Under the pieces are notes generated by a model that saw only the letters and a list, made by a program, of their open reading frames with translations, was not told where the DNA came from and did not search any database. A program made the position numbers and the translations under genes. From positions 1-45,277 of the forward strand of contig NZ_QFRU01000033.1 in assembly GCF_003184905.1 (NCBI RefSeq): a DNA stretch of 45,277 nucleotides, in the 5' to 3' direction. Below, piece after piece: positions 16,077 through 24,760 of the stretch. This DNA is from Bacillus sp. CGMCC 1.16541 (lineage in GTDB: Bacteria; Bacillota; Bacilli; Bacillales; Bacillaceae_H). Numbering within the stretch: the stretch's first letter is position 1; each line of letters begins with the position of its first letter.

Positions 16077-16925
16077 TTATCTGCGTTCAAACCACATTAA
16101 TCCAATTGTACCTGCACCTACGTGGGTACCAACAACTGGGCTTAGTGGACCCATTTCAATAGTAAAGCTTGGATCAATTTCTAACAAACGACGTTTCCAT
16201 TCTTCTGCTTTTTCTGAAACTTCACTATGGATGATAGATACACCGTATAATGAATAGGCTTCATACGATTGTTTGAATAGTTCGAAAATGCGATTTTCTG
16301 CTTTTTTCATTGTACGGACTTTTTCAAGAGGTACAAGTGCTCCATCTTGAAACTCGAGAATCGGTTTAATTTGGAATAGATTACCTAACAATAAACCTAA
16401 TCCAGATACTCGACCACCTTTATGCATCTGTTCTAAGCTACCGATTAAATTAAGCCCTCTCACTTCATTCGGCATTTGTTGAAGGCGCGCTACGATTTCT
16501 TCTGTAGATACTCCTTCTTCTTCTAGTCGAATACCTTCAAACATCATATATTCTAATGCTTTCGCACCAATTTTTGAATCAATATGCACCATTGGGAAAC
16601 CTGCCATTTCAGCGGCCATAATTGAGGAATTATATGTTCCACTTACTTGTGACGTCACATGAATTGCAATTCCCATTTCATACTCTTCTTTTAGTTTTTC
16701 ATAAAGCTCAACAAATTCTCCAACAGCAGGTTGACTTGTTGTTGGCAGTTTATCTGCTTCTTTTAAGCGAGCGTAGAATTCTTCAGTTGTTAAATCAATA
16801 CCATCTTTGTAAATAGATTCTCCAAAAATTAAAGATAAAGGAACAACGTAAATTCCTTTTTCCTCAGCTAACTGTGGGGGAATACATGACACACTGTCTG
16901 TTACCCATGCAATTTTCTTCTTCAA
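16077..16925 (-). CDS. DegV-family fatty-acid-binding protein
   Basis: This 282-residue protein is of the DegV/FakB family, which binds a single fatty acid and can present it to the FakA kinase. Family features are the N-terminal KIAWVTDSVSCIPPQLAEEKGIYVVPL, the TSQP motif (LPTTSQPAVGEF), IHVTSQVSGTYNS, and IGSLEQMHKGGRVS. The longer frame begins at 16958, but AGGAGG lies seven bases before a TTG at 16925 that gives the usual family start, so 16925 is chosen. Bacillus has several DegV paralogues and the lipid preference is not visible. It is monocistronic. Confidence 0.88.
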   Translation of the reverse strand: MKKKIAWVTDSVSCIPPQLAEEKGIYVVPLSLIFGESIYKDGIDLTTEEFYARLKEADKLPTTSQPAVGEFVELYEKLKEEYEMGIAIHVTSQVSGTYNSSIMAAEMAGFPMVHIDSKIGAKALEYMMFEGIRLEEEGVSTEEIVARLQQMPNEVRGLNLIGSLEQMHKGGRVSGLGLLLGNLFQIKPILEFQDGALVPLEKVRTMKKAENRIFELFKQSYEAYSLYGVSIIHSEVSEKAEEWKRRLLEIDPSFTIEMGPLSPVVGTHVGAGTIGLMWFERR

Positions 16926-17080
16926 TAGTGAACCTCCTAAAACAAACGCTTCATACATTGTAACCGTATTCTCGCTAGATTAATAGAAAAATTTATTGGA
17001 AATGTTTATTTTTTTTCGTATTCTGACACATTTCCGGACACATTTTTTCCTTTTTGTGGATTGCCTATCGCTTTTTTATA

Positions 17081-17120
17081 AGAACAGAAGTTTCTAATTG
17101 AACAAGAAGACTTCTGCTCT
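17081..17120. terminator. Hairpin downstream of topB
   Basis: AGAACAGAAGT pairs with ACTTCTGCTCT (11 bp with one G-U) over an 18-base loop, 14 bases after the topB stop. The T run is on the plus-strand side only, so termination of topB by it is plausible but not textbook. Confidence 0.45.
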
Positions 17121-17134
17121 TTTTCATTTTCTGT

Positions 17135-19222
17135 TTATTCTTTTTTTCCTTGTAATGCTTGTTTCAATGCATCACCTAAACTTGAACCAAATGCACCATC
17201 ATCACTATATTTTTTCAGCAATTGTTTTTCTTCTCGCTTTGTCACTTTTTTCTTTTTGTCTTCAGCTTTTTCCACTACTTGACATGGACGACATTGAAAG
17301 TATGTTCCTGCCTTACCTGTATGGATTTCCATCTTTTTATGACATTGTGGACAACGACGGTTTGATAGTTTTGGATCTTTGTGTCGTTTATAGTTACACT
17401 CTCTATTCGAACAAACTAATATTTTCCCTTGTTTCGTTTTCTTTTCTTTTAGTAGTTCACCACATTCTGGACATTTTGAACCTGTCAAATTGTGTGGTCG
17501 ATACGTTTTTTCGCTATTTTTCACTTCATGAACTAAATGTTTCGTTTGTTGGCGAATGTTTGCTAAAAAATGATTTGCATTTCCTTTTCCTTTTGCAATG
17601 GCTTCTAGCTCTTTTTCCCACTTTGCCGTTAGTTCTGGAGACTTCAATTCATCTGATACAAGATCAATCAGTTGATGTCCTTTTTTAGTTGGATGAAGAC
17701 GGTTATTTTGTCGATCAATGGATTCGTTTTGTAGAAGCTTCTCAATAATATCCGCTCTTGTTGCAGGTGTTCCTAGACCATGCTTTTCCATTTGTCCAAG
17801 CAAATCAGCTTCTGAATAACGTTGTGGTGGCTCTGTAAAACCACTTTTTACGGTTATTTTTTGAACACAAAGAGTACTGCCTTCTTTCATTTGTTCAAGA
17901 GATACGTTTTCTTCTGATGCCTCTACTCCGTCTACTGTCTTAAAACCGATTTCTTTTACTTGTTTTCCACTTACAACAAATAGCTCTCCATTTACGTCGA
18001 GCTCTATTTTTACGACTTCATACTTATGAACAGGATAGAAAAGTGAAATAAAACGTTTAGCAATAAGGTCGTATAATTTACGCTCATCTGCTGATAATTC
18101 TCCTAAATGTACCGGTTCATCAGTTACGATAATTGCATGGTGATCGGATACTTTTTCATTATCCACAACACGTTTTGGTAAGATAGGCTGCTTTCTCAAT
18201 AACGGTTTCACTTCATCTCTATATACACCTGAAATGCTTTCTAAACGCTCTTTCATCGTACTTACCATATCCGTTGTTAAATATCTTGAATCGGTTCTCG
18301 GATACGTGACAAGTTTATGTTGTTCATATAATTTTTGTAGCACGTTTAACGTCTTTTTAGCTGAAAAACCAAATCGTTTATTCGCATCGCGTTGTAATTC
18401 ATTCAAATCATAAGGAAGCGGTTGAACCTCTACATGTTCTTTACGACGAATTGATTTGACGACAGCTTCTTTTTCATTTGTTTTGGCATGAATAGTCTCT
18501 GCTTCTTGTTTAGTAAACAATCGTTTTTCATTTTGACGCTGCCACTGAGCAGTAAATGAACGAAACTCTGCTGATAAGGTCCAGTACTCCACAGGCTTGA
18601 AAGTGTTAATCACTTTTTCTCGATCTAAAATCATCGCAAGTGTTGGTGTTTGTACGCGCCCTGCTGACAACGGTTCTTCATACTTAGTTGTAAGTGCTCT
18701 CGTCACATTTAAACCGATTAACCAATCAGCTTCAGAGCGACAAACAGCTGAATCATATAAGCGGTTAAATTGCTCACCAGGCTTCAAATTTTTAAAACCA
18801 TCTTTAATTGCTTTATCCGTTTGAGACGAGATCCATAAGCGCTTAAACGGCTTATTCCAACGTACTTTCTCCATGATCCAGCGAGCAACAAGTTCACCTT
18901 CTCGCCCTGCGTCTGTTGCAATAATAAGTTCTTTTATGTCTTTTCGTTTGGCCAAGTCGGAAACGGTGCGAAATTGTGGACTTGTTTTACGAATGACTTT
19001 TAATTTCATTTGATCCGGCATAATAGGTAAGTCTTCTATTTTCCACGTTTTATAACGGTTATCATAATCTTCAGGTGTTTGTAATTCAACTAAGTGACCA
19101 AGTGCCCATGTCACCACATAATTAGGTCCTTCAATATATCCTTTTTTGGTTTGTGTGCAACCAAGTACACGAGCAATTTCTCTTGCTACGCTTGGCTTTT
19201 CTGCTAAAACTAATGATTTCAT
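17135..19222 (-). CDS. topB: DNA topoisomerase III
   Basis: This 695-residue type IA topoisomerase decatenates single-stranded links and often works with RecQ. The TOPRIM domain has MKSLVLAEKPSVAREIARVL and IATDAGREGELVARWI. Domain III holds the catalytic tyrosine in LVTYPRTDSRYLT. GLGTPATRADIIEKL is a conserved late motif. The C-terminus adds two four-Cys zinc ribbons, CPECGEL to CSNREC and CPQCHKK to CRPC. The ATG at 19222 has GGAGG nine bases upstream and gives the standard N-terminus, so the longer frame to 19285 is rejected. recQ lies 7 kb away on the same strand. Confidence 0.95.
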   Translation of the reverse strand: MKSLVLAEKPSVAREIARVLGCTQTKKGYIEGPNYVVTWALGHLVELQTPEDYDNRYKTWKIEDLPIMPDQMKLKVIRKTSPQFRTVSDLAKRKDIKELIIATDAGREGELVARWIMEKVRWNKPFKRLWISSQTDKAIKDGFKNLKPGEQFNRLYDSAVCRSEADWLIGLNVTRALTTKYEEPLSAGRVQTPTLAMILDREKVINTFKPVEYWTLSAEFRSFTAQWQRQNEKRLFTKQEAETIHAKTNEKEAVVKSIRRKEHVEVQPLPYDLNELQRDANKRFGFSAKKTLNVLQKLYEQHKLVTYPRTDSRYLTTDMVSTMKERLESISGVYRDEVKPLLRKQPILPKRVVDNEKVSDHHAIIVTDEPVHLGELSADERKLYDLIAKRFISLFYPVHKYEVVKIELDVNGELFVVSGKQVKEIGFKTVDGVEASEENVSLEQMKEGSTLCVQKITVKSGFTEPPQRYSEADLLGQMEKHGLGTPATRADIIEKLLQNESIDRQNNRLHPTKKGHQLIDLVSDELKSPELTAKWEKELEAIAKGKGNANHFLANIRQQTKHLVHEVKNSEKTYRPHNLTGSKCPECGELLKEKKTKQGKILVCSNRECNYKRHKDPKLSNRRCPQCHKKMEIHTGKAGTYFQCRPCQVVEKAEDKKKKVTKREEKQLLKKYSDDGAFGSSLGDALKQALQGKKE

Positions 19223-19303
19223 GTATGTATACCTCCAATTTACTTGTTCCATTATACAGGAAACAAAGCAATTTGTAATAATCATCCCTTTTTCAACATA
19301 AAA

Positions 19304-19336
19304 AAACAGACCTATGCATAGCGCACAAGCCTGTTT
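19304..19336 (-). terminator. Terminator of splB
   Basis: AAACAG pairs with CTGTTT and the stem extends imperfectly inside. The minus-strand side ends in a T run (19298-19306). It begins 12 bases after the splB stop. Confidence 0.6.
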
Positions 19337-19348
19337 ATCCTCTTTTCA

Positions 19349-20377
19349 TTACGTGAAATATTCAATTTTAGCACTTGGAAAATAATAATCAATGTAATCT
19401 TCTAGTGTTTCACGTAATTCCTGCTCTTCATCTTTACTATAAACATACTTTCCGATTCCATAACGCCCCCACTTATAGCGACGTTCCTCTTCGTTCATTT
19501 CAAGCTTTGTTTTTGGGTAGTTCTTTTCAATGACTCGCTTTGCTGGTTTGGTAAAACGGTGCTGAATCATTTCGAATGTAATATCATCCCTTGCACTTTT
19601 AGGAATGGAATCATTCAGCTTCTCGAACATTTCACGATAACCATCTTGCCAGCCTTCATGAATATAAATAGGCGCGATAATAAATCCTAACGGATAGCCT
19701 GCTTTTGATACTTTCTTCGCTGCTTCAATCCGGTAATCAAGCGGTGATGTTCCTGGCTCAAAATATTTAATGACATAATCAGCATTAATACTAAAGCGGA
19801 AACGGGTACGTCCATTATGATTCGCATCTAACAAATGATCAACGTGATGGAATTTTGTCACAAAGCGTAATTGCCCTAAATCACTTTGTCCAAAATATTC
19901 AATTGCTCGTTTTAACGTATGTGTGAGATGATCAATTCCCACGATATCAGATGTACATGCCGCTTCAAATCGTGTAATCTGTGGCGCACGTTCTTGCATA
20001 TATGTTTCCGCTTGATTCAATATTTCTTCTACATTCACATACGTACGAATGTAAGGTTTGCTGCCCATTGTTGTTTGCAAATAACAATAATGGCAATGAC
20101 CCATACAGCCTGTCGCAAAAGGAATTGCATACTCAGCTGATGGTTTTGAAGTATCAAATTTTAACGTTTTACGTACACCAACAACTAATGTTGATTTCGC
20201 ATTTCGATATTTTTGTAGGTCATTTTTACCTGGGATATTACGAACTTGGTTATGAGACGTTGTTTCACGGATCTCTAAACCCATTTTTTCAAACTTCTCT
20301 TTAAGTTCTACTCCTAATGGATATTCTAAAGCTCTTGGTTCAATATAAACTAATTGAGGTACAAATGGTTTAATCAT
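19349..20377 (-). CDS. splB: Spore photoproduct lyase
   Basis: This 342-residue radical-SAM enzyme repairs the thymine dimer (spore photoproduct) formed in UV-irradiated spores, during germination. The iron-sulfur cluster motif is CMGHCHYC (Cys91, 95, 98), and Cys141 in FEAACTSDIVG is the conserved hydrogen-donor cysteine. Numbering and length match the B. subtilis enzyme when the ATG at 20377 is used; that ATG has AAAGGAT nine bases upstream, whereas the GTG at 20386 is too close. It lies 89 bases after splA on the same strand, as in the B. subtilis splAB operon, where expression is in the forespore. No clear sigma-G promoter was recognised here. Confidence 0.95.
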   Translation of the reverse strand: MIKPFVPQLVYIEPRALEYPLGVELKEKFEKMGLEIRETTSHNQVRNIPGKNDLQKYRNAKSTLVVGVRKTLKFDTSKPSAEYAIPFATGCMGHCHYCYLQTTMGSKPYIRTYVNVEEILNQAETYMQERAPQITRFEAACTSDIVGIDHLTHTLKRAIEYFGQSDLGQLRFVTKFHHVDHLLDANHNGRTRFRFSINADYVIKYFEPGTSPLDYRIEAAKKVSKAGYPLGFIIAPIYIHEGWQDGYREMFEKLNDSIPKSARDDITFEMIQHRFTKPAKRVIEKNYPKTKLEMNEEERRYKWGRYGIGKYVYSKDEEQELRETLEDYIDYYFPSAKIEYFT

Positions 20378-20466
20378 GTTATCCACATCCTTTACTCATT
20401 GACACATTTGTACCGATAGTTTTCGGCACCCTTAATCATTATATAGCTGAGAGATATTACCTTTTA

Positions 20467-20709
20467 TTAGTCGTACTGCTCATAGTCAAAAATTTTATTA
20501 TACATCTGTTCTGCTTCTTCATATGTTGGATATACGGCATCATCTTCTGCTAGCAAGTGATAAGATTCATGTAAAAATAACGCTACATCTCCTGGCTGCT
20601 CAGGATGCTCGACAATCTCTGCTTCTGTAATATTAGCTACATTTGCAGTATGAGGATTGCGATAAATAACAAAGACTTGATCGCCAACTTGATACTCTCT
20701 TTTTGACAT
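20467..20709 (-). CDS. splA: SplA, regulator of spore photoproduct lyase expression
   Basis: This 80-residue protein contains SKREYQVGDQVFVIYRNPHT, then ANITEAEIVEHPEQPGDVAL, and an acidic C-terminus. It matches the small SplA protein by size, content (GD-VYV-YRNPHT) and position before splB. In B. subtilis SplA negatively influences splB expression, possibly at RNA level. The frame extends to 20778, but AAAGG lies about ten bases before the ATG at 20709, which gives the normal size. Assignment rests mainly on context plus recalled sequence pattern. Confidence 0.82.
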   Translation of the reverse strand: MSKREYQVGDQVFVIYRNPHTANVANITEAEIVEHPEQPGDVALFLHESYHLLAEDDAVYPTYEEAEQMYNKIFDYEQYD

Positions 20710-20808
20710 GTGGACCATTCCTTTCCTATCATTGTTTATTCGTAGCTTTTCCGTTGCACCAATTTTTTTACATAACAAAATGTGTTAATTTAAAAGAAAT
20801 AGCCAAGC

Positions 20809-21461
20809 TCAAACAGTCGCTCGTTTTATGAGTCGAGTGGCAATTTCAATATGTTTGAGTTTACGTTTATGTAAAAAGAGCTCAAACAATTCATTCCCCA
20901 TTTTCTTTAATGGTAACTCAATGGTTGTTAGTTGTAATACTTGCGAAATAGGTTGGTTGTCAAATCCGATGAGCGCTAAGTCCCCTGGTATTTTTATACC
21001 TAGTTGTTGACATTGCAGCATCATCCCAGCAGCTACTTGATCATTTGTCACTAATAAAGCAGTAGGACGACTTGTAAGACTTCTCCACTTCCTTGCTACA
21101 CGTTCACCATCTTCTAGCAATAAGCAATGATGAAATATCCACTCTTCACGAATCGGTTCACCTAGTTCATTCATTATACGTGTATATGCTTTATGTCGTT
21201 GATAACTATTAACACCTGTTCGTCTGCCGATGCAGTACCCAATATGACGATGGCCCTGTTCAATTAAATGCCGTAACACTTTTTCAAATGCAGAATAGTG
21301 ATCGATAAAGACAGATGAGATCTCGGTTTTCCTTGCATCTTCACAAACAACGATAGGACCATACGCTTATCTTCTTTTACATATGGATGATGATTAAGTA
21401 CACGAGAAACCGTGGCAACAGATACACCTGCTTTCCTTGCAATATCGCGAATGTTCCCCAT
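20809..21461 (-). pseudogene. LacI-family repressor, internal deletion with frameshift
   Basis: The first 33 residues (NIRDIARKAGVSVATVSRVL and flanks) are an intact LacI helix-turn-helix and hinge start, with AGGTG before the ATG at 21461. The frame then shifts. In another frame the text resumes with GPIVVCEDARKTEISSVFID and continues through LRHLIEQGHRHIGYC, RPTALLVTNDQVAAGMM and LALIGFDNQPIS to the normal end at 20809. Around 80-90 residues of the N-terminal sugar-binding lobe are missing, so this is a deletion of roughly 250 bases that also changes frame. The product cannot be a working repressor. A palindrome in the divergent promoter (21502-21515) looks like its former operator. Confidence 0.85.
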
Positions 21462-21495
21462 TTAAAACACCTCATGTTTACTATTGATTTTTTCT

Positions 21496-21526
21496 TGCTC
21501 TGAAATGCGTTTCATACATTATATTC
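21496..21526 (+). promoter_or_regulatory. Promoter with LacI-type palindrome
   Basis: TTGCTC (21496-21501) and TATATT (21521-21526, or TTATAT at 21520) can form a promoter for the 30-aa ORF. The inverted repeat TGAAA-TGCG-TTTCA (21502-21515) fills the spacer. LacI-family operators are palindromes of this size with a central CG. With the adjacent lacI broken, the promoter is expected to be unrepressed. Confidence 0.45.
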
Positions 21527-21565
21527 TCACTAAGCAATGAAAAACGTAACTAGGAGTGAAAAGAT

Positions 21566-21658
21566 ATGATGAACATTTTAACTGGATTAGGCATATTAAT
21601 TGGTCTTTGCTTTATTGTTGTAATAGGTGCATATATCGCATTAAAGCTACAAAAATGA
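21566..21658 (+). CDS. 30-residue single-pass membrane microprotein
   Basis: A short ORF with a good ribosome site (AGGAG, 9 bases upstream) encodes NILTGLGILIGLCFIVVIGA followed by YIALKLQK. It is almost wholly a transmembrane helix with a short basic tail. A strong hairpin follows 16 bases after the stop. It is divergent from the decayed LacI gene and may have been its target. No family is recognised. Such small proteins often bind larger membrane proteins, but no partner is encoded next to it. Translation is plausible, not proven. Confidence 0.55.
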   Translation: MMNILTGLGILIGLCFIVVIGAYIALKLQK

Positions 21659-21673
21659 TGCAGATGCACAAAT

Positions 21674-21720
21674 AGAGCTGTTTCAAACGAAGTTCGATTA
21701 ACTCCGTCCGAAACAGCTCT
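21674..21720. terminator. Bidirectional hairpin between convergent genes
   Basis: AGAGCTGTTTC pairs perfectly with GAAACAGCTCT (11 bp, 25-base loop). It ends the microprotein transcript and overlaps the last codons of the gene at 21698-22057 on the other strand. Confidence 0.65.
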
Positions 21721-22057
21721 TTACCTCTTCAATAATTGATTCACCCTTTGTTTTTTCCTCATCTAACCACTGCCACTTTTCATGTAATTGAATACGACCA
21801 TCCTCTAAATAGGTAGGGGTAGACGAACATACACCTCCTCTAATTTCATGATCTCTGTTTACATGATTATAGCGAAAATGTAAATTCCCCGCTAAATCGA
21901 CAGTTCCAATTAAAAACCCTTTTATAATTTCGCCACCACTATATGTAGCATGCACAATGTTTTTTTCTTGTTGATAATAAAAAATCGTGTCAGATGAAAC
22001 CTCTCCATTTTCTGTATTTGTAATAGAGGTGAAAATTCGTTTATGATAATTAATCAT
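21698..22057 (-). CDS. Conserved protein of unknown function, 119 aa
   Basis: The protein has a beta-strand-rich pattern ([32 protein letters not shown] and [25 protein letters not shown]), suggesting a small beta-barrel or sandwich. Similar Bacillus proteins are often labelled n-acetylglutamate synthase in databases without clear support, so I do not adopt that name. The start at 22057 is chosen because AAGGA lies 8 bases before it; the ATG nine bases earlier overlaps the ribosome site. It follows the nucleoside hydrolase gene by 30 bases on the same strand and probably shares its transcript. No signal peptide or membrane helix is present. Confidence 0.65.
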   Translation of the reverse strand: MINYHKRIFTSITNTENGEVSSDTIFYYQQEKNIVHATYSGGEIIKGFLIGTVDLAGNLHFRYNHVNRDHEIRGGVCSSTPTYLEDGRIQLHEKWQWLDEEKTKGESIIEEVKSCFGRS

Positions 22058-22087
22058 GAAATCCATCCTTTTTGAAAATTATAACAT

Positions 22088-23062
22088 TTATTTTCCTGTT
22101 ATTTCTCGTTCTTGTAGAAATGTTTCAAGGAAATTTTCTTTAAACAACTCATAATCAAACTCTAATACAACCGTGTGGATATTATAATCGTCTAGTGGCT
22201 TCGGTCGATAATCAGCAAAACTTTGACCAAATGCCAATCCTTTTGAAACCACAATATTTAATGGCAGTTGAGACGTCGTAAAGTCTTGTGGACGAATTAA
22301 GTAATCTAAAGTTAGTACGTCATGCAATGGACTTCCTAAGATACCTGGGTAGTTAGATGAATAGAAGTTATAATAGTAATCCAACATTGGCTTAATCATC
22401 AGCCCGATCGGATCGTTCGTCTGCTGATGAAATTTATCAATCTGCTCAACCATTTCAGGAGTAACTAAAGCACTTTGTGTCACGTTTAGTGGAATGATGG
22501 TGAGTCTTTTCGCATGACGAATCACAATGTTAGCTGCATAAGGATCACCATGAAAATTGGCTTCTGCTAATGGTGTGACATTACCGGGATAAAAAAAAGC
22601 TCCTCCCATCACAATAATTTCTTTGAACAAACACATTTCTTCTAATTGCCAAATGAAGATTGAAGCTAAAGAGGATAACCGTCCAAGTGTCACGATTGTA
22701 ATGTCTGCTATATCAGGTTTAATAATTGTTACTAAGTCTTCTATATAATTAATAGGAAATTTCACGTCAGGTGGGATGTCTGGAATAATAGGACCCAACC
22801 CTTCAGGCCCATGAACATCAGGAAAATATTGAGGTTCAATTCCTGTTAGTGGAATGGATGCACCTGCAAATACAGGAATATCCATCCGTTCCGACATATA
22901 TTTTAAATAATTGATATTACGAAGCACTTTTTCTCTCGATACATTTCCATAATCAGCTACAATTCCTACAACCTCAATTTCTTTTCGGAACCATATATAA
23001 AAAAGGGCAATTGAATCATCAATCCCAAAGTCCCCAAATAGAAGCACCTTCTTTTTCTTCAT
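22088..23062 (-). CDS. Inosine-uridine-type nucleoside hydrolase
   Basis: This 324-residue hydrolase of the IU-NH fold cleaves the N-glycosidic bond of ribonucleosides. The N-terminal calcium motif, normally DxDxGxDD, reads FGDFGIDDSIAL here. The catalytic second Asp and the final Asp pair are kept, but the first Asp is Phe. Other active-site elements are present: EANFHGDPYAAN (ribose-binding Glu and Asn) and SPLHDVLTL (His-Asp near the end). GGGGGAG precedes the ATG. Substrate preference cannot be read from sequence, and the altered motif makes reduced or changed activity possible. It forms a likely operon with the unknown gene behind it. Confidence 0.82.
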   Translation of the reverse strand: MKKKKVLLFGDFGIDDSIALFYIWFRKEIEVVGIVADYGNVSREKVLRNINYLKYMSERMDIPVFAGASIPLTGIEPQYFPDVHGPEGLGPIIPDIPPDVKFPINYIEDLVTIIKPDIADITIVTLGRLSSLASIFIWQLEEMCLFKEIIVMGGAFFYPGNVTPLAEANFHGDPYAANIVIRHAKRLTIIPLNVTQSALVTPEMVEQIDKFHQQTNDPIGLMIKPMLDYYYNFYSSNYPGILGSPLHDVLTLDYLIRPQDFTTSQLPLNIVVSKGLAFGQSFADYRPKPLDDYNIHTVVLEFDYELFKENFLETFLQEREITGK

Positions 23063-23138
23063 CGACGTTCTCCCCCTCTTCTTTCTCTATTCGTAAAAAC
23101 ATATGAATACAAATGAATGTTTATGTGAAATAGAAAAA

Positions 23139-23163
23139 AGGTGTCCGATTCACTCGAACACCT
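23139..23163 (-). terminator. Terminator of the NhaC-family gene
   Basis: AGGTGT pairs with ACACCT, with a further C-G pair inside. The A run on the left gives a minus-strand T run. It lies directly behind the transporter stop codon. Confidence 0.65.
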
Positions 23164-23168
23164 TTTGA

Positions 23169-24503
23169 TTACTTACTATAACCTTCATTCATGTTTCTTG
23201 TATGTTGCTTTTGCGTGTTAAACTTTGGAAAGTTAATAAAAATGGCAATGGTCCCAAATACAGCAATTAAAATTGGATAAAATGCATATGGGATAATGTT
23301 TATTGGTGAGATACCTGCAAATTCTGCTGCAATTAACATTTGAGCACCATATGGGATAAGTCCTTGTACACTACAAGAGAAAATATCAAGTAAACTTGCT
23401 GATTTACGATTATCAATGTTGTACTCATCTGCAATGTTCTTCGCAAGTGGACCTGTTGTAATAATTGAAATGGTATTGTTTGCTGTGGATAAATTTGTTG
23501 CACTTACTAATCCCGCAATACCAAACTCCGCACCTTTTTTTGTTGTAATATTTTTCGTCATTGCATGTAAAATGAAGTGAATACCACCATTGTGCTTAAT
23601 AATCTCAACCATTCCACCAATTAAAATTGACAGGATAACAAGCTCTGACATGCCGCTAATTCCGTCTGTTATCGCTTTTGTGAACGTAGCTAACGTATAA
23701 CTACCATCTACTAAACCAATCACACCTGCAAATAGAATCCCTCCAGCTAAGACTGCAAGGACATTCACGCCTGCTAGAGCGGCTACTAATACCCCAACAT
23801 AAGGTAAAATCTTCACCCAATTAAAACTTTCTGGTGTAATCGTACTTTGGTTACCTAATGTTAAAACAACTAATAAAACCGCTGTAATAATAGCTGCTGG
23901 TAATACGATAAAGAAATTCACTTTAAATTTATCTCTCATATCTGTTTTTTGTGTACGCACTGCAGCAATCGTTGTGTCTGAAATAATGGACAAGTTGTCT
24001 CCGAACATGGCGCCACCTATGACTGCTGCCATGGCTAATGCAATTGAAATGTCCGTTTCACCGCTAATCCCTACCGCAATTGGAGCTAAAGCAGCGATTG
24101 TTCCTGTAGATGTTCCCATTGATAATGAAATGAAGGCACCAATAATGAACAAACCAACAACTAAAAAGCTTTGTGGCAACACAGATAAAGCTAAATTAAC
24201 AGTCGAATCTACAGCACCCATTCCTTTTGCTGTTTCTGAAAAAGCACCTGCTAAAATAAAAATGATAACCATAATAATAATGTCAGGATGTCCCGCTCCC
24301 TTTGCAAAGCGTTCGACCTTTGTCATTAAGGGGTCTTTTCGGTTCATCGTTAGCGCAACGGCTACTGCAACAAGAACCGCTACTAATACAGGCATTTTAT
24401 AAAAATCCCCTGTGATGATACCTGATCCTACAAATAATCCTAAAAATACTACCAAAGGCAACAAAGCCCATCCGTTTCCTCTGATTTTTTCCAACCATAA
24501 CAC
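23169..24503 (-). CDS. NhaC-family transporter, probable methionine transporter MetT
   Basis: This 444-residue membrane protein has about eleven helices and belongs to the NhaC (Na+/H+ antiporter-like) family. Conserved stretches are FIGAFISLSMGTSTGTIAAL (after residue 115), AVIGGAMFGDNLSIISDTTIAA and GLVSATNLSTANNTISIITTGP, the two latter being the pseudo-repeat motifs of the family. A complete S-box (SAM) riboswitch with terminator precedes it, so it is expressed when S-adenosylmethionine is low. NhaC-family genes under S-box control have been predicted to be methionine transporters (MetT); that reading is favoured over sodium-proton exchange. Transport of methionine has not been shown here. 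Confidence 0.82.
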   Translation of the reverse strand: MLWLEKIRGNGWALLPLVVFLGLFVGSGIITGDFYKMPVLVAVLVAVAVALTMNRKDPLMTKVERFAKGAGHPDIIIMVIIFILAGAFSETAKGMGAVDSTVNLALSVLPQSFLVVGLFIIGAFISLSMGTSTGTIAALAPIAVGISGETDISIALAMAAVIGGAMFGDNLSIISDTTIAAVRTQKTDMRDKFKVNFFIVLPAAIITAVLLVVLTLGNQSTITPESFNWVKILPYVGVLVAALAGVNVLAVLAGGILFAGVIGLVDGSYTLATFTKAITDGISGMSELVILSILIGGMVEIIKHNGGIHFILHAMTKNITTKKGAEFGIAGLVSATNLSTANNTISIITTGPLAKNIADEYNIDNRKSASLLDIFSCSVQGLIPYGAQMLIAAEFAGISPINIIPYAFYPILIAVFGTIAIFINFPKFNTQKQHTRNMNEGYSK

Positions 24504-24523
24504 CTCACTTAAAAACTATCATG

Positions 24524-24692
24524 TTATGAAAAAGACCTCTTCCTATAAACAAGAAGAGGTCTCATATACATGTATAAGAAACGCCCTTCTCATCTTCCAA
24601 GCTTTACGCCTGCTGGATTTGGCACAGCATTCAAATGAATCAGTTGCCGAGACATCATCGGGCCAGTCCCTCCGCCTCTCTCGATAAGAAGA
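24524..24692 (-). ncRNA. SAM-I (S-box) riboswitch with intrinsic terminator
   Basis: Read on the minus strand from 24692, the conserved S-box elements appear in order: P1 5' strand with CTTATCGAGAG, core GGCGGAGGGACTGGCCC, GATGATGTCTCGGCAAC, GTGCCAAATCCAGCAGGC, and GCTTGGAAGATGAGAAGG closing P1 near 24584. A terminator follows, with AGACCTCTTC (24533-24542) pairing with GAAGAGGTCT (24553-24562) and then a T-rich run. High SAM should favour termination before the transporter start at 24503. The aptamer is fully recognisable. Confidence 0.95.
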
Positions 24693-24721
24693 TTAAATTT
24701 TTTCACAAACAGTCTTTCACT

Positions 24722-24750
24722 ACTGTAAGATGTTTGTCGTAAAATGTCAA
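24722..24750 (-). promoter_or_regulatory. Promoter of the S-box transcript
   Basis: Minus-strand TTGACA (24745-24750), a 17-base spacer and TACAGT (24722-24727) form a sigma-A promoter. The start would be near 24715, about 23 bases before the aptamer and just past the end of the upstream ABC gene. Confidence 0.7.
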
Positions 24751-24760
24751 ATAGGAATTT

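Noticed and set aside
17098-17688. 196-aa open frame on the plus strand with many hydrophobic residues
   Set aside because: It lies entirely antisense to the zinc-ribbon end of topB, has no ribosome site and has the biased composition of a reverse-strand shadow.
21502-21515. TGAAATGCGTTTCA as a CcpA cre site
   Set aside because: The central CG is offset from the cre consensus by one position; an operator of the adjacent LacI gene explains it better.
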